A DNA stretch of 64,000 bases from Oceanobacillus halophilus (GCF_003628505.1 NZ_RBZP01000014.1:20054-84053), one strand, 5' to 3'; positions 17,918 through 26,612 are shown, counted from the stretch's first letter. The notes: generated by a model from the letters alone, not told the origin. Made by a program: numbers and translations.

Positions 17918-18805
17918 TTAACCTTGCGCTGCATCTGGGCTAGATTCTTCGGCATTTTGGTTAAATAAGTCTTCATACTCATCAATTTTTACATCCACGT
18001 CTGCACCCTGTACTAAATCACTTATCTTTTGTTGAAGTACAGATTGGTCGACTTTTTCATAAATCAACTGACTGCGTAAGTCATCTTTCATGTCTTCAAA
18101 TTCTCCAATTTCTTCTTCCACTTCACGTTTATCATTTACTTTAATGATATGATAACCAAACTCTGATTGAACAGGGTCACTAATTTCTCCACTTTCCATG
18201 CTATAGGCAGCATCTTCGAATTCTGGAACCATTTGTCCAGCAGAGAAGTAACCTAAGTTACCACCTTCTTGAGCTGATCCGTCCGTTGAATATTCTTCAG
18301 CAAGTTCAGCAAAGTCTTCACCATCATCAAGTTTTTTCTTTACTTCGTTTGCTGTATCTTCATCAGCAACTAAAATGTGCTGTGCATCGATTTCAGTCTG
18401 CATGCGGTCATATCTATTCTGTATTTCTTCATCTGTAATCTCTATATCCTCAGAAGCTGCTTGCTCTTGTAATAGAGATAGATGGATTTGGTTACGAAGC
18501 ATATCTTCTCCGCCAAAGTTTTGAGTTACAACCATTTCATAAGAATCCCCATAAGCATCTTTTAAGGATTGAATTTGTTCATCTACCTTTTCATCACTGA
18601 TTTCATATTTATCTTCTAATACCTTTACAGTCACCATCTCTTGCAAGACAGCGTCACCGTAACGGTCCTTCAGCTCCTCATAAAATTCTTCTTTAGTGAT
18701 GTCGCCAGCATTTGATTCGACAACTACCTCTCCTGAATCTGAATTACAGGCAGTTAATGTTAGAACGCTAGCAGATAAGGCTAAAGCAACAGCTAATTTC
18801 TTCAT
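17918..18805 (-). CDS. prsA: Foldase lipoprotein PrsA (parvulin peptidyl-prolyl isomerase)
   Basis: This 295-residue lipoprotein has a Lys-rich hydrophobic leader and lipobox LTAC (Cys20), so it is anchored on the outer face of the membrane. The central parvulin domain (about residues 138-235) shows AQHILVADEDTA, FAELAEEYSTDGSAQEGGNLGYF, MVPEFEDAAY and PVQSEFGYHIIKV, with N- and C-terminal chaperone helices on both sides. PrsA folds secreted proteins and penicillin-binding proteins after Sec export. AGGAGTG precedes the ATG. A shared bidirectional terminator separates it from yhaL. Confidence 0.95.
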   Translation of the reverse strand: MKKLAVALALSASVLTLTACNSDSGEVVVESNAGDITKEEFYEELKDRYGDAVLQEMVTVKVLEDKYEISDEKVDEQIQSLKDAYGDSYEMVVTQNFGGEDMLRNQIHLSLLQEQAASEDIEITDEEIQNRYDRMQTEIDAQHILVADEDTANEVKKKLDDGEDFAELAEEYSTDGSAQEGGNLGYFSAGQMVPEFEDAAYSMESGEISDPVQSEFGYHIIKVNDKREVEEEIGEFEDMKDDLRSQLIYEKVDQSVLQQKISDLVQGADVDVKIDEYEDLFNQNAEESSPDAAQG

Positions 18806-19030
18806 TTGAACACTCCTAATCTTTATACTTCCAACTTATTTTATACAAAGATAAATATAACATATTTTGTTATAAAAATAATAGTACCAACTAATTTCCC
18901 TAGAAAATACCTATAAAGTGCCACAAATTATGACAAAGGCAAAGCATTTTATTATCGTAATGTTCCTATGTGGTAGTCGAAGTCATTATAAAATGTAAAC
19001 GTAAACTTCCTTCTCTGAGAGGTGAAAAAT

Positions 19031-19099
19031 ATGTGCAATATCTACTGCTGTGGAAAATACATTTCGCTTTTTGTACGCGACCGGCGAAACAATAAATGA
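19031..19099 (+). CDS. Possible 22-aa cysteine-containing mini-ORF
   Basis: An ATG at 19031, 6-7 bases after a good AGAGGTG site, opens a 22-codon frame with three Cys (N-terminus MCNIYCCGKY), ending in a basic tail and TGA. A TATAAA-like -10 lies upstream near 18990. It could be a leader peptide or a tiny protein. It could equally be chance in the 330-base gap between prsA and yhaJ, which otherwise holds only the yhaJ terminator. Confidence 0.3.
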   Translation: MCNIYCCGKYISLFVRDRRNNK

Positions 19100-19108
19100 C
19101 CAATATAA

Positions 19109-19137
19109 AAAGACACTGAAGCAATTTTCAGCGTCTT
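19109..19137 (-). terminator. yhaJ terminator
   Basis: On the minus strand AAGACGCTGAA pairs with TTCAGTGTCTT across a 6-base loop, followed by TTTATA. The stem overlaps the yhaJ stop codon. Confidence 0.75.
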
Positions 19138-19678
19138 AATGGGCTTTCACTAATATATCATATCCATCATTATCATTTTGTATAAATGCTTTTTTTGGAG
19201 CTTTAATGATTTGGCTCATATACCAAAAATCAATAAACGTGACACCTATGTGAGTACAAGTGAATAACAACAAATATAGATACCATTCACCAAACAAATA
19301 GGTTGAAATAATTCCTGGTAAAGTAATCATAACAGTTGGTGCAATTAGTACGATTAAAGAAACTTTTTTTGTTACGTGAGTTTTTGTATAATAGGTAAAA
19401 ATAGGAAAAATTTTCATTTTTAATTTATAAGCAATTTTCACTCGTTTTTTCATCATAATTAATGGAAGAATATGCACAAACGAATGTAAAGTCGGTAAGA
19501 AGGACATAGCAATAATAAATACTATCATACCTGAATCATGGGAACGATTTGTACCATGATAGATAGAAAAGGGTACATAAAGAACGATAAATATTAACAG
19601 GCCTAGTAATGTCGAGATTAGTAGAGTTCGATTATGTCCAAATTCTTTTTTTAGTTTAATGGATTTCCAGCAATTCAT
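19136..19678 (-). CDS. yhaJ: DUF3267 membrane protein, YhaJ-like
   Basis: This 180-residue protein has four hydrophobic segments (about residues 20-40, 48-68, 100-120 and 130-150). It also has the DUF3267 pattern LPTLHSFVHILPL, in which a His pair lies in the second helix and resembles the HExxH-like position of site-2-protease-fold proteins. It begins MNCWKSIKLKKEFGHNR as YhaJ proteins do, and lies between prsA and yhaI as in B. subtilis. GGGAGTG precedes the ATG. Function is unknown. The expected metal-binding Glu is replaced by Ser, so protease activity is unlikely. Confidence 0.75.
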   Translation of the reverse strand: MNCWKSIKLKKEFGHNRTLLISTLLGLLIFIVLYVPFSIYHGTNRSHDSGMIVFIIAMSFLPTLHSFVHILPLIMMKKRVKIAYKLKMKIFPIFTYYTKTHVTKKVSLIVLIAPTVMITLPGIISTYLFGEWYLYLLLFTCTHIGVTFIDFWYMSQIIKAPKKAFIQNDNDGYDILVKAH

Positions 19679-19910
19679 GTTGAATCACTCCCATGCTTTA
19701 AATTTTACATGCATCAAGAGCACTTCAAGAATCATAGTACGATTTATATAAAAAATCAATAGTTTTTTTGAGTTTTTTTCTAACATATTTTTAGTGTATG
19801 ATTTTACATGAGAGTGGAGTAGACTTAAAGGTAAAATATGTGTGTTAATCATAAAAAAGTTTTTGAGTTCTTACTAAAAGGTTAATGATTACAAACGGAG
19901 GTTTTTAGAG

Positions 19911-20264
19911 TTGAAGGATATCAGGAATTGTAATACTTCTTCATTCCATATACAATTACTTTCTAAAATTATTGATATAGATCAATATCCATTTATTAAA
20001 TTAATGATTATAAATAATATCTCTGAGAATGAATATGAGGATTTATTTCAATTGCTCACTCAACTAGAAGATACCTTTCAACAACAGAAAGAAGAAGGCC
20101 TCATTGATTTCACTTCACTATTAGTTCGATTTGCTGGTATGTTAAATGAAAAATTGGATCCGAATGAGACAATTTTCGCACTAAAAAAAGAAGGATATTA
20201 TCCTTCTTTAATGGATGAGTTTACAAAAATTATTGCTGCAGAATCAAAATATCGAGGTAAGTAA
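19911..20264 (+). CDS. yhaI: DUF1878 protein YhaI
   Basis: This 117-residue helical protein fits the YhaI/DUF1878 family. It has QLLSKIIDIDQYPFIKLMI near the N-terminus, a central acidic coiled helix and a C-terminus containing KKEGYYPSLMDEFTKII. Start is TTG at 19911, with GGAGG 9 bases upstream. In B. subtilis it precedes hpr/scoC, which is not present here. The next gene is a convergent GbsR-type regulator that ends two bases away. Role unknown. Confidence 0.85.
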   Translation: MKDIRNCNTSSFHIQLLSKIIDIDQYPFIKLMIINNISENEYEDLFQLLTQLEDTFQQQKEEGLIDFTSLLVRFAGMLNEKLDPNETIFALKKEGYYPSLMDEFTKIIAAESKYRGK

Positions 20265-20266
20265 AT

Positions 20267-20764
20267 TTACTCTTCGATTTTTTTAAACAATGTCACCAAT
20301 TGATTATGAAATTCAATAATCTCCTTCAATCGATGCGTTACGTCCACTGTATCTGTTGAAGGATCAGTTTCCTTTGCATCTTTATCAATTAACTTCTCTA
20401 TTTCTTCTAGTGCTTCTTTCTGGTGATTTGCTGCATCCATCCATTTATTGATGTAAAAACTCATAAATGATTTAAATAATGACGAGTTTGCTTCGTATAG
20501 ATCTTTTCGCACTCCTTTTTTCCAAACTCTTGTGACTAGATTTAAATCTAGCAGACTTCGAATGTTTGTACTCATAGAAGTTTTGCTTTTTCCTAAAGCT
20601 TCACTCATGTCATCTAGTGTAAGCGCTTTTCTAGACAAATATAAATAGGAAAAAAGTCGAGCTTCTAGTGGATTTAATCCAAACAGCTCAACTGTTTTAG
20701 AAAATTCAACCATAATTTGTTGTGTGATTTTTTCATCTTGTACTGAATCCATAAATCTAACCAT
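20267..20764 (-). CDS. GbsR/OpcR-like MarR-family regulator divergent from opuA
   Basis: This 165-residue winged-helix protein is related to the gbsR-like gene at 14887. It shares the core ALTLDDMSEALGKSKTSMS, TNIRSLLDLNLV and WKKGVRKDLYEAN, but has a shorter C-terminus. In B. subtilis the GbsR/OpcR pair controls choline and betaine uptake. Its divergent position relative to opuAA-AB-AC, with a palindrome between them, argues that it represses this operon. The start is not certain. ATG 20764 sits against GAGGGG, while ATG 20752 has better spacing. Confidence 0.78.
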   Translation of the reverse strand: MVRFMDSVQDEKITQQIMVEFSKTVELFGLNPLEARLFSYLYLSRKALTLDDMSEALGKSKTSMSTNIRSLLDLNLVTRVWKKGVRKDLYEANSSLFKSFMSFYINKWMDAANHQKEALEEIEKLIDKDAKETDPSTDTVDVTHRLKEIIEFHNQLVTLFKKIEE

Positions 20765-20863
20765 TCCCCTCTATCATTTACCCTACAACAAAACGAAAAT
20801 AATTAAAAATCTATATTTGTGTCGAATTCCCAAGGAATTTGAAGGAATTTGAAGGATTAACTA

Positions 20864-20895
20864 TATAATTTACATACAGTTCAAACTGTACGTAA
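20864..20895. promoter_or_regulatory. Candidate operator and promoter region for opuA
   Basis: The perfect palindrome TACAGTTCAAACTGTA (20875-20890), extended to TTAC/GTAA with one spacer mismatch on each side (20870-20895), directly follows a consensus -10 box TATAAT (20864-20869). Just upstream, the near-tandem decamer GGAATTTGAA is repeated and supplies a weak TTGAAG -35 at 19-base spacing. A GbsR-type repressor bound here would sit over the transcription start. The opuAA start is about 170 bases downstream, leaving a long leader or a second promoter. Confidence 0.55.
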
Positions 20896-21066
20896 AAAAT
20901 GTTCTTAAATAACGGAATTTAAAGTTTGTACAAAATGAACGAATAGGTATATAGTTGTAAAGTAGTAATTTGCTGTTTAGAACTTTCGATTGGGTATTAT
21001 TTGAGTCCATAAGATTGAATAAACACTAGTTCGTAAATAGATTGATAGAAAGAAGAGGTGAAAGAT

Positions 21067-22263
21067 ATGCCAATCATAGAAGTAGATAAACTGACGAAGG
21101 TTTTTGGAAAAAATACGAAACAAGCTTTAAAACTACTTGATGAAGGCAAATCTAAGGAAGCCATATTGAAAGAAACTGGAAGTACGGTTGGTGTTAATCA
21201 AGCCTCCTTTTCTGTAGAGCCTGGAGAAACATTTGTCATTATGGGGTTATCAGGAAGTGGGAAGTCAACATTAGTTCGACTTATTAATAGATTGATAGAA
21301 CCTACATCAGGAAGTATCTATATAGATGGAGAAGATCTATCTAAAATGGATAAAGCTGCTCTTCGCAAGGTTCGAAGAGAAAAATTAAGTATGGTATTCC
21401 AAAAGTTTGGCTTGTTCCCGCATAGAACTATATTAGAAAATGCGGAGTATGGTTTGGAAATACAAAATGTACCGAAAGATGAACGAGAAAAAAAGGCAAA
21501 AGATGCACTAGAATTAGTTGGCCTAGGTGGATATATCAGTCAATATCCTGGCCAGTTATCTGGCGGGATGCAACAACGTGTTGGATTAGCTAGGGCTTTA
21601 GCAAATGATCCAAAAGTCTTGTTGATGGATGAAGCTTTCTCTGCACTCGATCCACTTATTCGTAAAGAAATGCAAGATGAATTGATTGATTTACAAACAA
21701 CGATGAAAAAAACCATTGTATTTATTACTCATGATTTAGATGAGGCATTACGTCTAGGTGATCGCATTGCATTAATGAAAGATGGATCTATTGTACAAAT
21801 CGGTACACCAGAGGAAATCTTAGTAAATCCAGCAAATGATTATGTTGAAAAATTCGTGGAAGATGTTGATCGCTCGAAAGTGTTAACGGCACAACATATT
21901 ATGAAGCGTCCTGAAACGGTTAATATTCATAAACATGGACCACGTGTTGCTTTAGAAAGAATGCGTGAGGAAGGACTTTCTAGTATCTATGTCGTTGATA
22001 ACAATCGTAATCTAAAAGGCTATGTCACAGCAGATGATGCCTCAGATGCACGCAAAAAAGAAATTAAAGAATTAAATGAAATTATTAAAACAGATATGCC
22101 AAAAGTGGAAAAAGAAACAGCATTAAATGAGATATTTACCATTATTCATGATTCACAAGTACCAGTTGCGGTTGTTGAAGATGGAAAATTAAGAGGTATT
22201 ATTGTTCGTGGATCTGTAATTGCTGCACTTGCTGGAGAGAGCGAGGTGAATTTAGATGCTTAA
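21067..22263 (+). CDS. opuAA: Glycine betaine ABC importer, ATP-binding subunit
   Basis: This 398-residue protein closely follows B. subtilis OpuAA/ProV. The N-terminal signature [22 protein letters not shown] is specific to betaine transporters. It is followed by Walker [10 protein letters not shown], signature [15 protein letters not shown] and Walker [19 protein letters not shown], then two C-terminal CBS domains (about residues 275-390) that sense ionic strength in OpuA systems. The start is ATG 21067, with AGAGGTG 6 bases upstream. GTG 21058 lies in that ribosome site. It drives osmotically stimulated uptake of glycine betaine, and overlaps opuAB by 8 bases. Confidence 0.93.
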   Translation: MPIIEVDKLTKVFGKNTKQALKLLDEGKSKEAILKETGSTVGVNQASFSVEPGETFVIMGLSGSGKSTLVRLINRLIEPTSGSIYIDGEDLSKMDKAALRKVRREKLSMVFQKFGLFPHRTILENAEYGLEIQNVPKDEREKKAKDALELVGLGGYISQYPGQLSGGMQQRVGLARALANDPKVLLMDEAFSALDPLIRKEMQDELIDLQTTMKKTIVFITHDLDEALRLGDRIALMKDGSIVQIGTPEEILVNPANDYVEKFVEDVDRSKVLTAQHIMKRPETVNIHKHGPRVALERMREEGLSSIYVVDNNRNLKGYVTADDASDARKKEIKELNEIIKTDMPKVEKETALNEIFTIIHDSQVPVAVVEDGKLRGIIVRGSVIAALAGESEVNLDA

Positions 22264-23113
22264 CTCAATCTTAGAATTTGCACCAAAAATTCCTGTTGCT
22301 GAAGGGACAGAGTGGCTAACAGATAAAATAACAGATATGTTTTCTTTCTTATTTGATCCTATAAATGAGCATTTTGGAAATTTTATGGAATTTGTTGCTG
22401 AAGATGTTCTGATGGCAATTCCATCAGTCATCTTTATCCTTGTTGTCGCAATCATTGCATTCTTTGTTTCAGGGAAGAAATTTGGGTTAGCAAGCTTTGC
22501 TATAGTAGGTCTTTGGTTTATATATAATCAAGGACACTGGGAAGATTTAATGAATACAGTAACGCTAGTATTATTAGCTAGTATTTTATCCGTATTAATT
22601 GGTGTTCCAATTGGTATATTAATGTCGAAGAGTAAAATTGCGAATGCTATTATTACACCAATTCTTGACTTTATGCAAACAATGCCGGCGTTTGTCTATT
22701 TAATCCCAGCTGTAGCATTCTTTGGTATTGGGATGGTACCAGGTGTGTTTGCATCATTAATTTTTGCAACACCACCAACTGTTCGTTTTACAAATCTTGG
22801 TATTAGACAGGTGTCTGAAGAGTTAGTTGAAGCAGCCGATGCGTTTGGTAGTACAGGTTCTCAAAAACTATTCAAAGTGGAATTACCGATGGCTAAGTCT
22901 ACTATTATGGCTGGTATTAACCAAACGGTTATGTTAGCACTATCGATGGTTGTTATTGCTTCTATGATTGGAGCTAAAGGTCTTGGTAGAGAGGTTCTTT
23001 CATCCTTACAACGTGCAGAAGCAGGTACTGGATTTGTAGCAGGTATTGGTATTGTTATTTTAGCGATTATTATTGATCGTCTTACACAAAATATGAATAA
23101 GAAGAAAGATTAA
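22256..23113 (+). CDS. opuAB: Glycine betaine ABC importer, permease subunit
   Basis: This 285-residue ProW-type permease has a long N-terminal segment before the first membrane helix, five or six further helices, and the binding-protein-dependent permease EAA loop [22 protein letters not shown] (about residues 195-216) that couples to OpuAA. The family motif [20 protein letters not shown] is complete. It overlaps opuAA by 8 bases, with GAGGTG inside the upstream gene as ribosome site. Confidence 0.93.
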   Translation: MLNSILEFAPKIPVAEGTEWLTDKITDMFSFLFDPINEHFGNFMEFVAEDVLMAIPSVIFILVVAIIAFFVSGKKFGLASFAIVGLWFIYNQGHWEDLMNTVTLVLLASILSVLIGVPIGILMSKSKIANAIITPILDFMQTMPAFVYLIPAVAFFGIGMVPGVFASLIFATPPTVRFTNLGIRQVSEELVEAADAFGSTGSQKLFKVELPMAKSTIMAGINQTVMLALSMVVIASMIGAKGLGREVLSSLQRAEAGTGFVAGIGIVILAIIIDRLTQNMNKKKD

Positions 23114-23155
23114 TTTATTTGGTAATTTTTTTATACGAAAAGTCCATATAAATAT

Positions 23156-23188
23156 CTATTGTCCAGAATGAGACTTTCTGGACAATAG
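23156..23188 (+). promoter_or_regulatory. Stem-loop in the opuAB-opuAC gap
   Basis: CTATTGTCCAGAA pairs perfectly with TTCTGGACAATAG across a 7-base loop. It is followed by GAAAAAATA rather than T residues, so it is unlikely to terminate. A 13-bp stem in this position usually marks mRNA processing or protection, which would allow more binding protein than permease to be made. Confidence 0.65.
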
Positions 23189-23220
23189 AAAAAATATATA
23201 AGAAGGAGAGTATTTAAGTT

Positions 23221-24138
23221 ATGGCTAAACTTAATTGGAAACGTCTAGGCATCGCTGCTGGACTTTCATTATCATTATTTGCTGCAGGCTGTGGCGCTGC
23301 AGAGGAAGAGCCTGAAACGGACAATGGTTCAGAAGAGGGTACAGAAGAATCTGCATCCGTAGATGGTCAAGAAATTGAATTGACATATGTAGAATGGGAT
23401 ACAGAAGTTGCATCTACAAATGTTGTGGGTAAAGTACTTGAAGATTTAGGGTATGATGTTGAATTAACTCCACTTGACAATGCAGTTATGTGGGAAGCTG
23501 TCGCAACTGGTGAAGCAGATGGTATGGTAGCTGCATGGATGCCAGGTACGCATGAAGCTCAGTATGCTGAATATGGCGATCAAATGGTTGACTTAGGTGC
23601 TAACTTAGAAGGCGCTGCAATTGGTATGGTTGTTCCATCTTATATGGATGTAGATTCAATTGCTGATTTAACAGATGAAGCTGGTCAAACAATTACTGGT
23701 ATTGAACCAGGTGCTGGTGTCGTTGCTGCATCTGAACAAGCGTTAGAAGATTATGACAACCTAGCAGATTGGGAAGTTGAAACATCTTCGAGTGGTGCGA
23801 TGGCTACTGCATTAGGTCAAGCATACGAGAATGAAGAAGAAATCATTGTAACTGGTTGGTCTCCACACTGGAAATTCCAAAAATATGATCTTAAATACTT
23901 AGAAGATCCAGAGGGAACTTATGGAGAAGCTGAAGAAATTAAAACAATGGTTCGTGAAGGTTTAGAAGAAGATGCTCCTGAGGCTTACCAAGTATTAGAT
24001 AACTTCTACTGGGATACAGCTGATATGGAAGAAGTAATGTTAGCTATTCAAAACGGTACAGACCCTGCAGAAGCAGCGGCTACATGGGTAGAAGAAAATT
24101 CTGATAAAGTTGCTGAATGGACAGAAGGAATAGAATAA
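23221..24138 (+). CDS. opuAC: Glycine betaine-binding lipoprotein
   Basis: This 305-residue substrate-binding lipoprotein has lipobox FAAGC (Cys24), followed by an acidic linker. The mature part is an OpuAC/ProX-type domain. TYVEWDTEVASTNVVGKVLE and the Trp-containing segments AWMPGTHE and VTGWSPHWKFQKYDLKYLEDPE provide the aromatic cage that holds the trimethylammonium group. The protein is strongly acidic, typical of halotolerant secreted proteins. AGAAGGAG precedes the ATG, and a good terminator follows. Confidence 0.94.
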   Translation: MAKLNWKRLGIAAGLSLSLFAAGCGAAEEEPETDNGSEEGTEESASVDGQEIELTYVEWDTEVASTNVVGKVLEDLGYDVELTPLDNAVMWEAVATGEADGMVAAWMPGTHEAQYAEYGDQMVDLGANLEGAAIGMVVPSYMDVDSIADLTDEAGQTITGIEPGAGVVAASEQALEDYDNLADWEVETSSSGAMATALGQAYENEEEIIVTGWSPHWKFQKYDLKYLEDPEGTYGEAEEIKTMVREGLEEDAPEAYQVLDNFYWDTADMEEVMLAIQNGTDPAEAAATWVEENSDKVAEWTEGIE

Positions 24139-24155
24139 TAATTTAAAGTTATAAA

Positions 24156-24194
24156 AGAAAGGCTGTTACATGCAAAATGTATCAGCCTTTCTTA
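24156..24194 (+). terminator. opuA operon terminator
   Basis: AGAAAGGCTG and CAGCCTTTCT pair, with an inner ACAT/ATGT extension, and are followed by TT-rich sequence, 18 bases after the opuAC stop. Confidence 0.8.
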
Positions 24195-24249
24195 ATGTTC
24201 GTTTATTTATCGCACAATTTGGGCGTATTGCAGTAATTTTTGTTTGGGA

Positions 24250-24403
24250 ATTGATAGAAACTCCGAATATATTTAATTAAGAATAAATAACTAATGGAGC
24301 GATTCGTTAACACCGCTACGGAAAGCGACTGCCCGGAGCGGAAATCAACAAAGCACTAAAGTAGATACTTATTCTTAATTAAAGAAATTAGCTGTCTATA
24401 TAT
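24250..24403 (+). repeat. Short palindromic element, copy 4 (deletion derivative)
   Basis: This 154-bp member retains the inner termini (TTGATAGAAACTCC with TTTAATTAAGAATA on the left, TTCTTAATTAAAGAAATTAGC on the right) around only about 80 bp of core. The core contains GCGATTCGTTAACACCGC and a CTACGGAAAGC fragment shared with copy 5. Both GC-rich modules are otherwise missing. The rest of the 24.2-24.6 kb gap shows no gene I can support. Confidence 0.75.
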
Positions 24404-24567
24404 TATGCGTTATATACCTCAAGAAGCAACGATGACTAAGCGATGTTCCAATATTTGAGTAAAGTGACATGAACATAAATATTGGGTAAAGTGAGAAACA
24501 TTTTAATGGGATTAATGAAGAAGGTGCATGCTATATTACCAGCGAAAAGACAGCTATATATCGATAG

Positions 24568-24599
24568 AAAAAGCTTTCTCCTGTTGAGAAAGCTTTTTG
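24568..24599 (-). terminator. yhaH terminator (bidirectional shape)
   Basis: AAAAGCTTTCTC and GAGAAAGCTTTT flank a 5-base loop, with A/T runs on both sides. It adjoins the yhaH stop on the minus strand. Confidence 0.85.
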
Positions 24600-24600
24600 T

Positions 24601-24963
24601 TCATTTGCTAGTATTAACTTTTTCTTCTAAATCTTTTAGGCTGCTTTCGATTTGTTCTAGATATTCATGTATACTTTCTTGATGAGGTTCGATTGTATGT
24701 TTCCAATCTTCTACTGATTGTTTAATATCTTGTGTTAAGTCTTTAATTAATACGGCACTTTCTTTAGAAGTTTCGGTAATTTGATCTTTTAAACGTAAGC
24801 CATCTTCTTTTAAATGATAAAGTAGTTCTTTTAGATCGATACTTTGGTCTTTAACTCGATTGCGAATCTCTTTTCCGGACGAAGGTGTAGTTAATAATGC
24901 CACAGTAGCACTTACTGCCCCACCAACAACAATACCTAAGATAAGTGATTTTGCTCTTGACAT
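24601..24963 (-). CDS. yhaH: YtxH-domain general stress protein YhaH
   Basis: This 120-residue protein begins with the YtxH pattern. A single glycine-rich membrane segment (ILGIVVGGAVSATVALL, about residues 8-24) is followed by TPSSGKEIRNRV and a long amphipathic coiled coil to the C-terminus. B. subtilis YhaH is a general-stress protein adjacent to trpP, and the position is the same here. AGGAGCG precedes the ATG. The mechanism is unknown. The coiled coil suggests a membrane-tethered scaffold. Confidence 0.85.
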   Translation of the reverse strand: MSRAKSLILGIVVGGAVSATVALLTTPSSGKEIRNRVKDQSIDLKELLYHLKEDGLRLKDQITETSKESAVLIKDLTQDIKQSVEDWKHTIEPHQESIHEYLEQIESSLKDLEEKVNTSK

Positions 24964-25057
24964 ATAAAAACGCTCCTTTCCTCACTTATAGTATATCATT
25001 ATTAATTGTGATACTACTAGCAATCCTCTATAATTTTTATATGTATTTTGCAATCTT

Positions 25058-25096
25058 TAAAAAATCCTCTGACAAATATGCCAGAGGATTTTCTTT
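25058..25096 (-). terminator. trpP terminator
   Basis: AATCCTCTG and CAGAGGATT pair around a 10-base loop. On the minus strand the stem is followed by TTTTTT, directly after the trpP stop. Confidence 0.85.
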
Positions 25097-25098
25097 TA

Positions 25099-25626
25099 TT
25101 AATTAAATGCCGTAGCAAACTTTGTTCTCTTCATAATGGATTGTACGATTGGATAAACAACTACCATAATCACAGTATTTACCGCCGCAGCAGGTAAGAT
25201 AGCACCTACAAATAGTGCGATAAATCCACCTTCTCCTAAGCCTGCAATTAACGCAACAACTGTAGCAAAAATAGATCCGCTAATCAAGGTTCCAACAAAG
25301 GTTAATAAAGGTGCATTAATGTTGTTACTCTTAACTTTATTTTGTAACAATAGAAATAATGCTAATACGACAAATGCTGTGACTGGTTTATCAATCATGT
25401 TAGCGATTTGTCCTCCAGGTGCTTGGGTGGTTAATGCCGATATAATTCCAGATACAAGTGCAAGTAATAAAACATATTTTGCTTTTGGAAATAAGAAAAT
25501 TCCTAAAAACATCATGGATAACAGCATATCAGGTTTGACACCAAATACGAAACCTGGAACTACAGCATGTAACACAGTTCCAATCCCTACTAGTAGTGAT
25601 AACGTGATTAATACGCGAATATTCAT
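25099..25626 (-). CDS. trpP: Tryptophan transporter TrpP
   Basis: This 175-residue, very hydrophobic protein has five or six membrane helices and the TrpP (YhaG) family core, including VFGVKPDMLLSMMFLGIFLFP and GIISALTTQAPGGQIANM. It imports tryptophan. The start chosen is ATG 25626, because GAGGAGAGG lies just upstream. A start at 25680 would absorb the regulatory leader. A ladder of (G/T)AG triplets overlaps the ribosome site, matching the TRAP-mediated translational repression known for trpP in B. subtilis. It lies between yhaH and hit, as in B. subtilis. Confidence 0.9.
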   Translation of the reverse strand: MNIRVLITLSLLVGIGTVLHAVVPGFVFGVKPDMLLSMMFLGIFLFPKAKYVLLLALVSGIISALTTQAPGGQIANMIDKPVTAFVVLALFLLLQNKVKSNNINAPLLTFVGTLISGSIFATVVALIAGLGEGGFIALFVGAILPAAAVNTVIMVVVYPIVQSIMKRTKFATAFN

Positions 25627-25634
25627 TTTTTCCT

Positions 25635-25665
25635 CTCCTCGTCTATGCTTTTCTCTTCTACTCTC
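25635..25665 (-). promoter_or_regulatory. Putative TRAP-binding triplet array over the trpP ribosome site
   Basis: Reading the minus strand from 25665: GAG, TAG, GAG, AAG, TAG and GAG occur with exactly two-base spacers, then a final GAG directly abuts. The last repeats form the Shine-Dalgarno sequence of trpP. Regular (G/U)AG repeats with 2-base spacing are the signature of trp RNA-binding attenuation protein sites, so tryptophan-bound TRAP would block translation. Confidence 0.75.
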
Positions 25666-25766
25666 TTCCCAACTGTACACTCATTGTCAGTTGCGGAATG
25701 TATTGTTATTATACCAAAGATTTGACTAAATAAAAAGTACTAATTTTAAATTTCCTTTTTTTCTGA

Positions 25767-26198
25767 TTATTTATTAATATTTTGATTAATTTCTGCTGCA
25801 ATTTGTTGTAATTTCTCGCTAGTATAATCGTCTGTATGGACGGTCCAATTAGGAGAATATCCATCTCCATCACCATATCGAGGAATCAAATGAATATGTA
25901 AGTGAAAGACAGATTGTTCAGCATCTTCTCCGTTATTATTTAGTAAATTCATCCCAAGTGGCTTATAAGTGTCTTTAATCGCATTTGCAATTATAGGAAC
26001 ACGTTCAAATAATTCTTTTGCAACTTCAGGTGGTGTTTCAAAGATATTCTTTGTATGTTTTTTTGGAATGACTAGCGTATGACCTTTGGTGACTTGTGAA
26101 ATGTCTAAAAAGGCATAAACATGATCGTCTTCGTATACTTTTGCTGATGGGATATCCCCATCAATTATTTTACAGAAAATGCAATCCTCGTGACTCAC
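25767..26198 (-). CDS. hit: HIT-family nucleotide-binding protein
   Basis: This 143-residue histidine-triad protein has the metal-binding CIFCKIIDGDIPS at the N-terminus (Cys6, Cys9) and the catalytic HLHIHLIPR triad near residue 99. HIT proteins hydrolyse nucleotide conjugates such as adenosine phosphoramidates. Start is GTG 26198, after AAGGAGTG at 9 bases. A plausible promoter, TTGTCC-17-TATAGA, lies about 60 bases upstream, so it is transcribed separately from the structured region beyond. The hit-ecsA divergence matches B. subtilis. Confidence 0.93.
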   Translation of the reverse strand: MSHEDCIFCKIIDGDIPSAKVYEDDHVYAFLDISQVTKGHTLVIPKKHTKNIFETPPEVAKELFERVPIIANAIKDTYKPLGMNLLNNNGEDAEQSVFHLHIHLIPRYGDGDGYSPNWTVHTDDYTSEKLQQIAAEINQNINK

Positions 26199-26288
26199 TT
26201 AATAACACACTCCTTAAGTTTGATTATTCTATATTTTATCTAGGAAATGGGGACAAAGTAAAGTGATTAGGCTAAAATTACCAAAAGA

Positions 26289-26327
26289 AATAGGCCTAGT
26301 CCGCTTTTTAGACGAACTAGACCTATT
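26289..26327 (-). terminator. Terminator-like hairpin at the 3' end of the candidate RNA
   Basis: AATAGG/CCTATT, CTAGT/ACTAG and CG/CG pair, with two single mismatches, around an 8-9 base loop. The minus-strand flank is TTTCTTTTGG, whereas the plus-strand flank lacks a T run. Confidence 0.6.
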
Positions 26328-26484
26328 CTTTATGAAGAAACGGGATGGTAAACCTAATGAGTGGGGACCTGTAAACTTGCAGTTAAATCGAATTTAACCT
26401 TGTTTACAAAACCTTTTTGTCAGCATCTCATTAATGAGATGGGGTCTGGCAAAAGGGTTTTCTGTTCATTAGTTAGAACGCCAA

Positions 26485-26612
26485 CACTAACACCTCATTT
26501 GTGTGGTTATTGGTCACGAAATTCAGTATAGTTTATCGTTCACTAACACCTCATTTGTGTTGGAATAACACGAAATTACATTAGTAACTCGATCACTAAC
26601 ACCTCATTTGTG
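26485..26612. repeat. Three direct 19-bp repeats at 53-56 bp period
   Basis: CACTAACACCTCATTTGTG is present identically at 26485-26503, 26541-26559 and 26594-26612. The intervening sequences are unrelated apart from a shared CACGAAATT in the first two. Each repeat can fold as AACAC/GTGTT around CTCATTT. Confidence 0.95.

Noticed and set aside
24482..24682. 66-codon plus-strand frame
   Set aside because: It runs across the yhaH terminator hairpin and into yhaH antisense. Its second half is a mirror of that gene.
26485..26612. CRISPR array
   Set aside because: Only three 19-bp repeats, with unequal spacers partly similar to each other and no cas genes in the window.
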